Shown: piece by piece, positions 20,734-32,300 of the stretch
Layout: the number at the start of each line of letters is the position of its first letter
Position numbering within the stretch: the first letter of the stretch is position 1
Source of the DNA: Chiua virens
Lineage: Eukaryota; Basidiomycota; Agaricomycetes; Boletales; Boletaceae
Direction: 5' to 3'
DNA length: 64,000 nt
Assembly (NCBI GenBank): GCA_019787685.1
Contig: JAHNUO010000016.1
Location: 806,001 to 870,000 of the forward strand
Program-made: the position numbers and the translations under genes
The notes under the pieces: generated by a model
The model's input: the letters and a program-made list of their open reading frames with translations, nothing else
Told to the model about the DNA's origin: nothing
Database searches by the model: none

Positions 20734-23700
20734 CTATGTCCAAGTGCGAGTACTGGTGTGCCTGTCACAGATTTTGCAAGGGTAAGCGAACACTTTTGGG
20801 CTTGAAGAGAACTTGGTATCGACATCTACAGAAAGTGGAGGATGATGAGAAGGCTGTGATACAAGTTGCTCACCTTTCCAAGGAGTGTTGTACTCGAACA
20901 CGAACCCTTGAGGATGCTTTGAATGGATTAGTACCAGCTCGAAGATCTTGGGGACAACTTGAAGAGGATGAGGACGAACCAGTGAGGCCTTCAAACTGGC
21001 AGCACATAGAGCTAGATGAACCTCAGGTAAGCATATCTATTTGAACATGTTACACTACTGATCATACCTGATAATTGCCACATGATAGTTTGAGCCATAT
21101 CCAGTTCATAATAATGACAATTGTCATGGTGAAGCTAGTGGTGGTTCACTAGAAGGTGGCTTTGATGACCAAGGAAATAAAATTGAAGACAAGGTGGACC
21201 AGACTCAGACTCGAGACGACTTGACCAGAGATAGTGCTCAGCCTGAGGCTGATCCAGGCAGGCTTGGTGATGAGACAGAGGAGACATGACCTAACTTGGA
21301 CAGAGATGGTGATTGGGCTGATCCGAGCGGACTCAACAAGATGGACGAGACACGATTTGACTTGGATGGAGATCATGATGGCTCTCAGAGTCAAGCCAAT
21401 CCAGGTGGACTCGACAAGACAGATGAAGATGAGGAACGTGCATAGCACAAAACTCCACATCAAGAACTTTCAAATGAACAACAACACAGACCACCTCGCC
21501 AACCAGAACAAGATCAAATCCGAGATCTAACTGCCCTCTCTCAACTTGATCTCTCCGCACTTGAAGAGAGTGCTCGTCTCGAGCCATTAAAGCGTGATAT
21601 GCTGTTCATTCAAAGTCTATGAAGTGCAAATCTCGACAATGGTGTTGGTTTAGCAGGGGAATCCCTTGCCTGACTTCGTAATTCCCCACAAGCAACACCC
21701 CAGTTCAGAAATTCTGTTGATAAACTCGCCCTCAGTATGCTGTTGGCACTTGAACACTCATCCCAAGACACTTATGAGAAGGTCCGCCGTGCAATCAAGA
21801 AGTGCTTCCCAGACATGACAATACCCTCATTCTATCATGCCAAGAAACCACTTGGCCAAATTACCAATATTGAGCCTATCACAAACAACATTTGCATCCA
21901 AAACTGTGTTGCTTTCACTGGGCCATTTACACATCTTGAACATTGTCCTGATTGCCAAGAGCCTTGATATGATGGAGTACATCTAGCACAATCTGGAGGT
22001 CAGGAAAAACTCCTCGTGCCATCTTCAATACAATTCCTATTGGTCCACAAATCCAAGCACTCTATCATCACCCTGTCACAGCTGAGAAGCTTTGCTATCA
22101 TGACAAGTGAACAGAGGATATTCTGCAGGAGATCTGAGAGAATGATGGCATAGTCAGCAAATATGATGATGTCCTGACTGGAAGCACCTACCTTGATGCT
22201 CTTTGCTCTGGTGCAATCACAAAGCATGATATGCTCCTGGTTTTCTCAATTGATGGTGCTCAGTTATACAAGAGCAAGCATTCAGATTGCTGGATTTACA
22301 TATGGATTGTGCTTGAACACTCACCTGATGAGCGGTACAAAAAGAAGAGTGTTCTACCTGGTGCAATCATCCCTGGACCAAATAAACCCAAATATATTGA
22401 GTCTTTCCTCCATCCAGGCTTCCACCACCTGTCGGCACTGCAACAAGAAGGACTCCAGATCTGGAATGGATCTATGGGTGACATTGTTATCTCACATCCC
22501 TTCCTTTTTCTTTTGTGTGCCGATGGGCCTGGATTTCTGTGTACAAGTAATCTTGTTGGACATTCCAGTAAAGCTGGTTGTCGCATGTATTGCCCACTTC
22601 GTGGCTGTCACAAACCAGGAGGATCACAGTACTATCCCACCCTCCTCAAGCCTGCCGACCTGAGCTACAATGTCCCTGGTTGTGTTCACAATGACCTTAC
22701 CCCCTACAAGATCGATTCTGGCATGACAGCTCAATATATTGCTAATCTAAAGCACCTTATGTCCTCCCCAAATCAAACTGAGTACAAAGCACGTCGCCTT
22801 GAAACTGGGATCATTGGACCAAGCATTCTTCTTGGACTCCAACTGGAATGTATTCTGGGGATCCTGGAATGCTTCTCATCTGAAATCATGCACTATGCGG
22901 GTGCAAATATGGCCTCATTGTTTATCAATCTCTGGCAAGGCATGATTGACTACAATAAACAGATGGATGATCCAGACCAGTGGGAATGGTGTGTCCTCGT
23001 AGGTGAAACCTGGATACAACATGGTCATGCTGTCGCAGCATGTTGAGAACATTTGCCAGGATGTTTTGATGTCGCTCCACGCAATCCAGTTGAGAAAGTC
23101 AATTTGTTCTACAAGGCTGCTGAGTACATCAATTGGATTTACTACCTCTGCCCCACACTACTCTATAATGTGCTCCCAGAACACTATTGGCGCAATTTCT
23201 GCAAGTTTGTCGCTGTGCTTCGCATTGTATCACAATACAAGATCTCCTTGTCTGAGATCCAACAGGCCTGCACCCTTTTTGCCAAGTAGGAGACTGAGTT
23301 TGAAGAGCTGTATTATCAACATCGGGTTGATCAAATCCACTTTGTTTGGCCATGTGTCCATCTTACAAACCATCTTGCAATCAAAACTACTCGTGTTAGT
23401 GTACCAATTTGCTCCTCACAGTGGACCATGGAATGCACAATTGGTAACCTAGGCCAAGAAATTCAGCAGCCATCAGATCCATTTTCAAATCTTGCTCAAC
23501 AGGGTATCAGACAGTGTCAGGTGAATGCTTTAAAAGCACTCTTTCCCCAGTTTGATCCTCCCGAAAACTCTCAGACACATGGCTCAGAGGATATTGGTGA
23601 TGGCTACACACTCTTACCCAAACAAGACCATCATGGAATCAAAGGCTCTCCATTGGAATGCAATGCAATCTCAGCATACCTTGGGGACAAACCAGTGCCT

Positions 23701-24228
23701 ACAAAGTTTTACCGGTGGGCACGTCTTCAGTTACCAAATGGCCAGGTTGCACAGTCTACCATGAGGGAGAAACAAACTGAAGGGCAAGCCATTCAGATCT
23801 CACGTAATGTAAAGGTACATACAATAAGAACTAATCAACTTGGAGATACACTAAAAAGCAGGTAGATCCAGTTCTGACAGAGTTGCCGGGTTGGCGAGGT
23901 CCAATACTATACAAGACTTGCAGTCCAGAACAACAATGAAGACTGGTACTTTGAAGATGTCGCATGTGTCTGTCTGTTTGGCCTATTTGATCCTGAGCTT
24001 GACAGGATGTCCTATGGCACTGTCAAGAGCTCTCAATCTCTTGATCAAACTCTTGTTTTCATCTGAATCAAGGATATTCGTGCAGTTGTTGGGATGGTGC
24101 CTCATACAGTCCAGTTGCCAGATGGTCAAATGGAGGATTGGTTTTTCATTGTAGATAAGACAGGTATTGAGATTGCTTCACAAGCTGTTAGAGATAAAGA
24201 GGACAATAACGAAGGATTGCACAATTAA
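20734..24228 (+). pseudogene. CACTA (En/Spm) Tnp2-like transposase, decayed
   Basis: The start MSKCEYWCACHRFCKG at 20,734 has the Cys-rich N terminus and the TWYRHL motif usual in basidiomycete CACTA transposases. An intron lies at about 21,027-21,088. An acidic region with an internal repeat follows (21,190-21,440), then the Tnp2 core at 22,231-23,046 (FSIDGAQLYKSKHSDCW, ERYKKKSVLPGAIIPGPNKP, CPLRGCHKPGG). The conserved C-terminal region runs to about 24,228, after a further intron at about 23,817-23,862 (GEVQYYTRLAVQNNNEDWYF, then IKDIRAVVGMVPH). More than ten in-frame stops, most of them TGA, interrupt it. I could not place its terminal repeats. Confidence 0.85.
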
Positions 24229-24374
24229 TACATAGTATTGCAATGCATACAACAAGTCTTATCTGTGTCCAAGTGTACACACTTGTAGTAACTCAGAAAA
24301 GGTGTCTGTTACCTACAGGTAGTGATTTTTTGTGCCTTTCCTGCATTGAATTCACACTAAATGAAGGAAAATGA

Positions 24375-25005
24375 TCAGTAGGATTTGGAAAGAATGTGAA
24401 AAAGAATACTAGCATTCACTGCTGCAAGTTTATAGGCATACATTGTATTCTCAATGTTCTCATCCTCACTTTCCAGCTCAGTCTCACTGTTATCAACAAT
24501 AACTGTAAATGATTGAATCAGTTATATTTGATAATCTAAGGAACTAGCAATAGATACATGCTACAAGAGTGATTAGCCACATCAGTTTGAGGAAGACCTG
24601 GGCCATGACAGGGTTTTTCAGCAGTCTGAGTCTTCAAGTTATTGGCTGCAGGAGCTGTTGAAATAATCAGAACACCAGAACACAGTAATTAAGAATAACT
24701 AGTGCATACCACTGCCAGTGGGGGGTATCTTAGCTGACTCAGAGGTGTCAAGGCATGGTTTCTTGGCATCTCTGGGGCTGTCCAAGTGAAATGGGGGTGA
24801 TGGCTGAAGCTCAATCATCTGATTCAAATTGCACAAGTGAAATTTGAATAGATTAGCCATACCATGGTGTAAGTTGTAACCGTGTACTTACCAAAGGGCC
24901 CATGAAGTCTGGTGTAAGTGTAAAGCGATAGATCTCTTCATGTTTGAGGGGAACTTCAATGATAAATGTATTCCCAAGCACTTCAATGAGCGACTTGTGT
25001 GACAT
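24375..25005 (-). CDS. Small multi-exon gene of unknown function
   Basis: The ATG at 25,005 starts MSHKSLIEVLGNTFIIEV, and the first exon ends at a clear GT-AG intron (about 24,893-24,822). Further exons give a Pro/Ser stretch (LQPSPPFHLDSPRDAKK) and an acidic end (VDNSETELESEDENIE), then a stop at 24,375. It lies between the CACTA gene and the Harbinger pair, on the opposite strand to both neighbours. I do not recognise a family. It may be an accessory gene of one of these elements; the exon structure is my reading of splice sites only. Confidence 0.4.
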
Positions 25006-25417
25006 GACGGAATAGAAAGAAATAGATTAGATGGTTAGTGCAATGTGTCTCATGATTTGACTCTCTTGCTCTTATACTGCCACCACCACCATCACATAGT
25101 ATCCTGTACCCTACTATGATGTCTGTGCCAGCATTCAACCCATCATTCAATCAGCCCAGTTCATCAAATTTTACTGACTATTTCAATATGTCACCGTCAC
25201 TTCCTGAGATCGATCACTTAGAGCCCATTCGGAAACTTGGATGTTGCATTGTTTCTAACTGCCACCATGACTGAGCTTGGGTCTGAGTTTGAAGTCCAAA
25301 CTTTGTTTTTTTCTAAGAGATGAATAATCGCGATGAATCCAGGCATATCCTGATCTCCCTTGCTTTAGTAGCAACTCTACTGACTCACTGTGTCATTTAT
25401 TACTATATGCACTCTAG

Positions 25418-26717
25418 GATGTCCAAAGCTCCCACTGAAAAAGCCTCCTGGAACATGAAGGAGGTGGAGGAGCTTGTCAACTATCTCTATACTCATTGTG
25501 TGCAAGGCAAGGGTGGTAATTTCAAGCCTGTGATATTCAATGGTGCTGCAGAACATCTTGCACAGTTCTGGATGTCAGGGGCAGCAAAGACAGGGCAATT
25601 GGTCAAGACCAAGTGGAGTACCTCTGTACATATATTGATCTTGCTCGCCATGCACTACTGACATCCAAATAGATCTGAAAGGTGCATATGGAGATTGAGA
25701 CCTATCGGAATTTGTCTGGTGTTCACTATGATGATAAAAACAGGGCTAGCATTGATGGGAAATATGTGGAGAGTGTTTGGAAGGAGTATACCAAGGTATG
25801 TGTCCTACCGGATTGACCTGCAGCTTCAATTTATTTCTTCACAGCAACACCCTCAACTTTGTCCTTTCAAAAATGGTGGATGGGAGTTTACCAAGTACCT
25901 ACATGAAATTATGCCTGAAGCAGGCGCCAGGGGGCAGTATGCGTTTGCCCCATCCAAGTCCACCTGCGTTGGAGCTGCAGAAACCAGTATCACAGCCAGC
26001 CCAGGACTCCAGCTGATTGACGGTGCCACTGATAGTGGCTTTGGGAGCAGCAGCAGAACCACTTCTGCAGACCCAAAGGGCAAGGAATGCACAATTCCTG
26101 CCATCAATGTGACCACATACATTCCCATACCAACTGCTGCCACATGTCCCTCTGCCCCCTCCAGCATGGGGAAGTGGTCACACTTGGACATGACTAGTGA
26201 TGACTTGGCATCAATCGCAGCATCATCTGCTGTCCCCTTCTCCAGTGCATTATCTCCTCTCCTTTTCTATAGTGTGTCATCCACTGGTCCCACTGCCAAA
26301 CAGATGAATCTCACTGTGGCAATGGCAACTGCTGCCGTTGTGCCTCCATCACACAAGTCTGCCCCTACTCGGCTGTCTCCAAGTCATACCGCCAAGACTC
26401 TCATGCTTGGGATGCAAGGGTCCCTCAACCTCCTCACCTCCTTGCTCACAAACATGGCTACCTCCTCTGAAGACAAGGTCTCAGCCCATCGGGAACTGAC
26501 GATGTGAATATTGCACGAACTGGACAACAATCTGCCAAAGGATGTCAAAGTGTTCATCCGGGCGATGATTGCACATAATGTAGGCTTCATGGAGGTATAT
26601 ACACTGACTGTGGACAAGGACGAGCATTTGGACTTTGTAAGAGTGGAGGTCGAGGGCATGAGAAACAAGTTGAATGCTGGAGAGCCCGCACTGATTGCAC
26701 TCCCTAACACTTTCTAG
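25418..26717 (+). pseudogene. Myb/SANT-like protein of a PIF/Harbinger transposon
   Basis: PIF/Harbinger elements carry a second gene for a Myb-like protein that brings the transposase to the element ends. I chose the ATG at 25,418 because it puts the Myb-like domain at the N terminus: W at KASWNMKEVEELVNYL, then GGNFKPVIFNGAAEHL and AAKTGQLVKTKW. After an intron, ETYRNLSGVHYDDKNRASI and the W-rich GGWEFTKYLHEIMPEAGARG complete the domain. A Ser/Thr/Ala-rich linker and a C-terminal helical part (ending near 26,717) follow. A stop at 26,507 separates the last helical part from the rest, and stops occur between exons. It faces the transposase at 28,095-26,833 tail to tail. Confidence 0.75.
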
Positions 26718-26832
26718 ATTGTATTGTTGTTTGTACTACTGCTCTGTTGTTGTACTGTACTTGTATGCAATTCCCATTATGAGTCTTTGATTGAAAAACA
26801 TGTGAGATTGATATACATCATGGTATTGTATT

Positions 26833-28095
26833 CTACTCGCCGACATCAGCATCATCCTCCAGGCCACCGTCTTCATCATCTGTCTCCTCATCAACAAAGA
26901 TGTCCCCGTTGTCCACATTGTCCCCCTTGTGAAGAATATGCTGATAATCATCCCACATAGCTTGAGCGATGCGATCACAGAATGAACGTGCCACATGTGT
27001 GCGCTCATCATCTTTGGCCCCATCCTCCCCATCCCCTCCGTCCTCTCCAACTTCTGAGTCCCATGAGCTCGACCAGGAAGGCCCTCCGATATCATCCTCA
27101 AACGTGTGATCTCTGTCCCCTTCAAGAGCGTCTTCCAGATTGTGGATGTGAATGAAATTATGGATAGTGCCAAGTGCCACAGGAATGCGGGCTTGGAGAT
27201 CCATACGGTACTCAGGGGAAAGTAGAAGAATCTGGAATCGACGCTTGAGTACACTGAAGATATGTTTGATGACATTTCGTGCAGATACGTGTTGAAGGTT
27301 GAATAATTCTTCTTTATTTGCTAGCCTATCAAAGTTGTACTAGTAGTTAGCAGGATCATGATGATTTTGCGCTGACATAGTACATACCTTAGCTGTGCTC
27401 AACGCCACTCAGCTAGGTGATAGCGAACTCCCCGATATGGGACAAGCATCTCAGGACGCAGTGGAAAACTAGCATCTCCAAGAAAATATCTCCCATCTGG
27501 AACATACAAATCCTTTGAGCACGCGTCCTGGTAGATTTGTGTGTCTGTAGCCAATCCCTCCCACCCCGTTAGCACATAGGTGAATAGCATTTCAAAGTCA
27601 CATGCAAAAAGACAATTTTGAGAGATAAACCCTTTGCAATTCCGAAATGCTGCTCGGCATGATGCAGGGAGTGCTGTGTTAATGTGACTACTGTCTATAG
27701 CACTGATCACACCCTTAAAGAAGGGCCAGAAGCGGGGGTTCATACGGATCTTTGTGTAGATCTTGTCATTGGCCAGCATGTGGACAAATTTTGTGTAGAA
27801 TGGTGGGGACAAGAAGATAAAAAGCATTTTGTGGAAATACCTAGTGAACGGAGTGAGGGCCAGAGGGTTGGGGCAATAGAAATAATACTCACTGCAAGAT
27901 CATCTCATTTGACCTTTGAAAGCGCTCCCCAACATGCCTGATTGTCAAACCTGTAACACTTGAGTAGAGGAAGATGGCGAGTTGTTCTTCAAGCAATACA
28001 AACTTTGAGTTGCCATGTCCAATGGCCTGAGGACGTCTGGGAATTGGCCTTTCCAAACCTCCAAGTCTCCAAATACTCCAAACACCCCACCACAA
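26833..28095 (-). pseudogene. PIF/Harbinger (DDE_Tnp_4) transposase, inactivated
   Basis: The minus strand encodes SKFVLLEEQLAIFLYSS and LTIRHVGERFQRSN (28,020-27,890), then the catalytic core. The first Asp lies in VISAIDSSHINTALPA (about 27,715) and the second in YFLGDASFPLRPEML (about 27,480). The third block reads ARNVIKHIFSVLKRRF (about 27,280-27,235), where the family has NVIERIFGVLKRRF, so the catalytic Glu is Lys (codon 27,267-27,265). A TGA at about 27,405 replaces an arginine-type position just before a GT-AG intron. An acidic tail ends at 26,833. The N-terminal exons are missing or rearranged beyond 28,095. Terminal repeats were not found. Confidence 0.85.
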
Positions 28096-28970
28096 ACGTC
28101 ACATGAAAGCACATGACAAATAATATATTAAGGCAGAGGTTGAATGACATCCAAGGGCCAAACACCAATTGTCACAACCCCTGCCATGAAGTTGGTATCC
28201 TGTGGCAGTGACCACCAACACTTGTCGGGTTATGTTCGACCAGAGGTCATGATCGGCTCGTAAGTATGTATATCCATGTCAATTCAAGCTAACCACTCAT
28301 CTTTCCAGCTGTGCTCGGCCATGTTTCTCCTCGTTGATCATGATCATCTGGCTTGCTCTCCTGCTTGGTTAGGCTTCAAGTCCTCCATCCCATAGCAATC
28401 TCTGCCATAGCTGCAACATGGTAGCATTCCCTTATGTCCCGGCTGGACCGTGTGCCACCCAGACTGCAGACATATAAAAGGAGGAGAGCGCTCTGCCCTA
28501 TTCACCCTCACCCTCTTCTCTATTCCATGTCAGTCCCGTCACTCGTATCAGCAATGTATGTCCCTCTTTTTTGTTCTCCAAGGTATGTACTATTTGTTGT
28601 GCCATTGTCCTTGCTCACCACTTTGCCATGTATATGTAGTTTCGGCTCTCACATTCCATACATCTTCATCTTCCTCAGCTCTATGGTATTTATTCCCCCT
28701 CCCTATCCTCCCTCCCGCCATTGCCCATGTGGCGTTAATGTGCTACTGTGTTTTGTGGTGGCCACAAATGTCTGACATGCTGGGCGACCATATTATGTAG
28801 TAGGTCCCTGCTATCTTGCACATCCGTTTACTAACATCCTATTGCTAGTGCACTCAATGTTGTAGTTGGTATCATTGGGGTGATGGCTTGGGTAACTCAC
28901 CATGCTCCTCACCAACCACATCGCCTGCTATTGATCAAGGTGTGCAACATTTGATGAGATAAACTCACCA
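28096..28970. other. Spacer upstream of the cysteine-rich orphan gene
   Basis: No convincing coding frame is present. Open frames at 28,434-28,800 on the plus strand are hydrophobic and low-complexity. The first exon(s) of the following gene may lie here, because the Cys-rich exon begins after an AG at about 29,005. Confidence 0.35.
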
Positions 28971-30163
28971 ATGCTGTCAACTAACATATTTCTACTTTAT
29001 TTAGCTGTGCAACTACCCTCTGCACCCTCTGTTCCTGTTGTTGGGCAGGTCCAACCAGGTGAACGTTGCTGCTACTTGAAGTGTGTGGTGACAAGAGTAG
29101 GACGCAAGTGCCAGTGGTGTATGTGCCGCAAGCATTGCTGCATGGTTGGAGGTTGCATAGCTGATAGCCATGCTGCTGCTGGCTTGACCTTGCCCCCAGG
29201 CCCTTCAACCTCTTTCTCCTTGTTCTCAAATATCAATCCTGCTTTACGTCCCTCCCCTTCTGTTCCCTCATCAATCAGCTCACAAACCTCAACCTCTTCC
29301 TCCTTGCTCTTGAATATTGATCCCACTTTATGTCCCTCCCCTTCTGTTCCCTCATCGATCAGCTCACAAACCTCAACCTCTTCCTCCTTGCTCCTGGGCA
29401 ATGACCTTGCCTTGCACCCTTCTCTTCCAGATGTGGGTGTCCAAATGGCAGATCCATCAATCAAACCCTGTCACATTTCTCAGCTTTGGCCAATTTTTGC
29501 AGATCACATTGCCAGCGTGCATGAGAGGGCTGAACAGAAGCGTCAGTGCGATCAGGAAGCTTTACTGGAGAAGAAACAGATGTGTGAGCATGTCCTTGCA
29601 TTTAGTTTCCCAAGGGTGAGATGTTTTGGTAATTGCCCATCTGTACTGCTTGCTGACCGTACTTATAGAATGATGAAGATCCTGTCACTGTTGATTTCCA
29701 AGATGGATTCATTTATCCTTACTTCAAGCTTATGCATTTGGTCCTTGCTGAGCTTGAGCTTGTTCTGCTGGAGGACAAGGTAGTCTCACCTGTGGTCCAT
29801 TTCTTTGATCCTTCTCTCAACACTTAAATCAAAATGAAGGTTGACAGCATCATTGAGTTGACCAAACCCTCACAGAAGTTTTTTTTCAAGGGTGTCAACG
29901 TCACTTCATATTCCCAATTTGATCACCATTTTAGTTCTGCCTTAGCCTGTGAGGCAAATCTCCACGTCTCACTCTCTCAGGAGCATACCTATGTCAAGCA
30001 GACCCAGATGAACATGAAAGCCCATGTAGTAGGCACACTGGATGCACTGTTGGAACTCTCGTCTGATGAGGACTTTGACAATCTCTCTTCAGCGCCTCCC
30101 TCATGGAAACGTCGCACACAGTCACTGAAACAACCTAGAACAAAGATTGAACTAGATGTCTAG
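28971..30163 (+). pseudogene. Cysteine-rich agaricomycete orphan protein, one nonsense break
   Basis: The first exon has a cysteine cluster, CCYLKCVVTRVGRKC followed by CMCRKHCCMVGGC (about 29,068-29,156). A Ser-rich part with an in-frame 84-bp repeat comes next, then a charged helix (AEQKRQCDQEALLEKKQ). After a GT-AG intron (about 29,616-29,667) the next exon reads NDEDPVTVDFQDGFIYPYF. A TAA at about 29,825 interrupts the frame, which then continues to a stop at 30,161-30,163. The layout matches a family seen repeatedly in mushroom genomes, usually near transposons, with no established function. I cannot tell which element, if any, it belongs to. Confidence 0.55.
29229..29396 (+). repeat. 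In-frame 84-bp tandem repeat, two copies
   Basis: Two copies at 29,229-29,312 and 29,313-29,396 encode a 28-residue Ser/Pro-rich unit (PSPSVPSSISSQTSTSS). The period is a multiple of three, so the frame is kept. Confidence 0.8.
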
Positions 30164-30300
30164 TGAAGATGAGAGAGAGGATGTGGAAGTCCAATCAAAG
30201 AGGCAAAAACTCCAAGAGAACTTTGTTAGAGTCCTCTGGCTTCAATTCATGGGGTTTATATACTACATGGATGTTGGAGTTCTAATCTGAGTATGAACTA

Positions 30301-30569
30301 TGTAGATAAGACAGAGAGACATAATTGGATGATAAGGTATGAATGACATGAGTCATAGATAAGATGCATAGCCTTTGTACAGGTATCTGGCAGGTATGAG
30401 TCATGATGAATTGGAAATGAAAGATAAGAGATTGAGTCATGGATAAGGCTGTGGTGATGTGGGAGCCAATAGGATATGGTCCTGTGAACAGCCTTGACAT
30501 GAGGTATGATTATTAGAAAAGATTAAAAGTATAATCCGTATGAGGGTGAAACATTAAGAACATAACACT
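30301..30569 (-). repeat. LTR of chromovirus chromo1 (3' side)
   Basis: The 269-bp sequence starts TGTTATGTTC (minus, 30,569) and ends TTATCTACA at 30,301. Both ends are shared with the copy at 44,088-44,306. A polypurine-like tract (GACAGGGGGTAG, minus) lies directly upstream, which identifies it as the 3' LTR. It contains a 50-bp segment between two ATGAGTCAT repeats that the other copy lacks. Confidence 0.75.
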
Positions 30570-30582
30570 ACCCCCTGTCTGA
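30570..30582 (-). other. Polypurine tract of chromo1
   Basis: The minus strand reads AGACAGGGGGTAG immediately before the LTR start. This is the expected place and composition for the plus-strand primer of reverse transcription. Confidence 0.6.
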
Positions 30583-32300
30583 TGATCAGACTCCGGATGA
30601 TCTGTTATTTCATAGTTAAGACAATGGAGACTATCCTCATCTTTGGATTGGGTTTGATTGTCATAATTTCTGAACATGGAGTTAAATTCTGTATAGGTTA
30701 CTTTGAGACGATGTGGGGCTTCAGGGTTTGCTTCATGGAAGTCACTTATGAGCTCCTGAGCATTGGTAAGATTTTTTAGGGGTTCCCATGTTCGTTCATC
30801 TTCTTCATAACCTTTCCAGTGGATGAGGTATTCCAAGTGGTGGCCCTTCATGCGTGAGTCAACAATGTATTCTGCTTTGTATTCTTCTTCTTGGTCATCT
30901 CCAATTACGATAGGACGCGGTTTATAGACCAGTTGATTGGGAAGATGTTCTTTATATGGTTTAACCTAAGAAATGTTTATGACTGGATGAATCTGCATAG
31001 TGCATGGTAACCGAAGCTTTAGGGCATTCGGACCGTGCATGGATATTATTTCATAGGGTCCAATCCACTTGTCTGTGAATTTGGGGTATTGTTTTATTTT
31101 TAGATTAGTGGTTGAGAGCCAGACTTTATCGCCAGGAGCATAGGAAGGTGATTCCAATCTTGTTTTATCTGCTTGTTGTTTCATATGTTTGGCGGCCCTT
31201 TTAATATTAGATTTGGTTTGTTCAAGAATGTCGGAAAAGTCCATGATGAAGTTCTGAGCTGCCAGGTTTTTCATATTATGAGGCATAATTCCCATCCTAG
31301 GGACATAGGAATGTGTGATTTTGAAAGGAGAGTGCTTTGTGGTAGAGTTCTTTTTGCTATTATCTGAGAGTTGGGCTAAAGGAAGCCAGTCTGACCATGT
31401 AGAGTCTTTCTCAGTGCAGAATATTCAAAGATATTGTTGCACTTCTCAATTCATTTGTTCTGATTGTCTGTCAGTTTGAGGGTGGTGAGTGGTGCTTAAT
31501 TTGGGTGTGATTTTTAACCCTGAGCATATGTCCTTCATGAGTTGTGAAGCGAACTGTGGTCCTCTATCTGATACAATGGATGTAGGGAGGCCGTGGTGTT
31601 TCCATATATGGGAAAGGTAAATTTTAGCAAGATCCATAGATGTACACATTTTGTGGCATGGGATAAATTCGACTTCTTTGGAAAATCGATCCACAACTGT
31701 GAGAATAGAATCATAGGAGTGCGAAGATGGGAGATCTGTAATGAAATCTGCTGAGATATCTTCCCATGGTGCATTAGGGGTTTCTAGGGGTTGCAGGAGT
31801 CCTGCTGTTTTTTGATTTGATCCCTTGAACCGAGCGCATCTTTCGCAGTGAGATACATATGTTTTTACATGTTCCTTCATTTGAGGCCATATGTAGTGTC
31901 ATGATAGGAGTTCAAGAGTTTTGTCGTAACTGGGATGTCCAGCTTCTGGTGTGTCATGAAATGTCATAATGGCTTTGGTTCTTAAATTATCTGGAATGAA
32001 GATCTTACCCCCCTTTCTAAGGAAGGCATCCTCAACTGAGTAACCAATAGAAATGAGATGTTTCATGGCATTAGGTGATAGTTTCATAGTTTCATGTTGG
32101 ACAGATGAGAGGAATTCGTCTCCATTGTAAAGGAGAGTGACAGCTGATTTGATCTGAGCAGGGTTCATGAGTAATATTCCCTTGTTATCATCTTCAATAC
32201 TGATCATGTGGTTCTCCCTCCTGCTTAAAGCATCTGCTTTTCCCATAGTAACACCTGCCTTGTGGTGCCAAGTAAAGTTGAACTGAGATAGGTATTGCGC
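30570..32300 (-). pseudogene. Chromo1 integrase with C-terminal chromodomain
   Basis: The minus strand encodes the zinc-binding HHCC region (DTPEAGHPSYDKT, then SHCERCARFKG). The catalytic core follows, with Asp in ISADFITDLP and VSDRGPQFASQ and Glu in TDRQSEQMN (about 31,760-31,450). After a GPY/F-type stretch (FTDKWIGPYEIIS) comes a chromodomain, LEYLIHWKGYEEDERTWEPL (about 30,840-30,780). The chromodomain makes the element a chromovirus, likely targeted to modified chromatin. TGA stops at about 31,900, 31,446 and 30,966 (the last a TAG) break the frame; the first lies at an expected arginine. Confidence 0.85.

Noticed and set aside
25225..25262. AGCCCATTCGGAAACTTGG as a Harbinger terminal repeat
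   Set aside because: I found no inverted partner near 28,100-28,200, so the element ends remain unknown.
28434..28800. Two plus-strand frames of over 110 residues upstream of the orphan gene
   Set aside because: C/T-rich sequence gives long hydrophobic frames by chance; no splice pattern connects them convincingly to the next exon.
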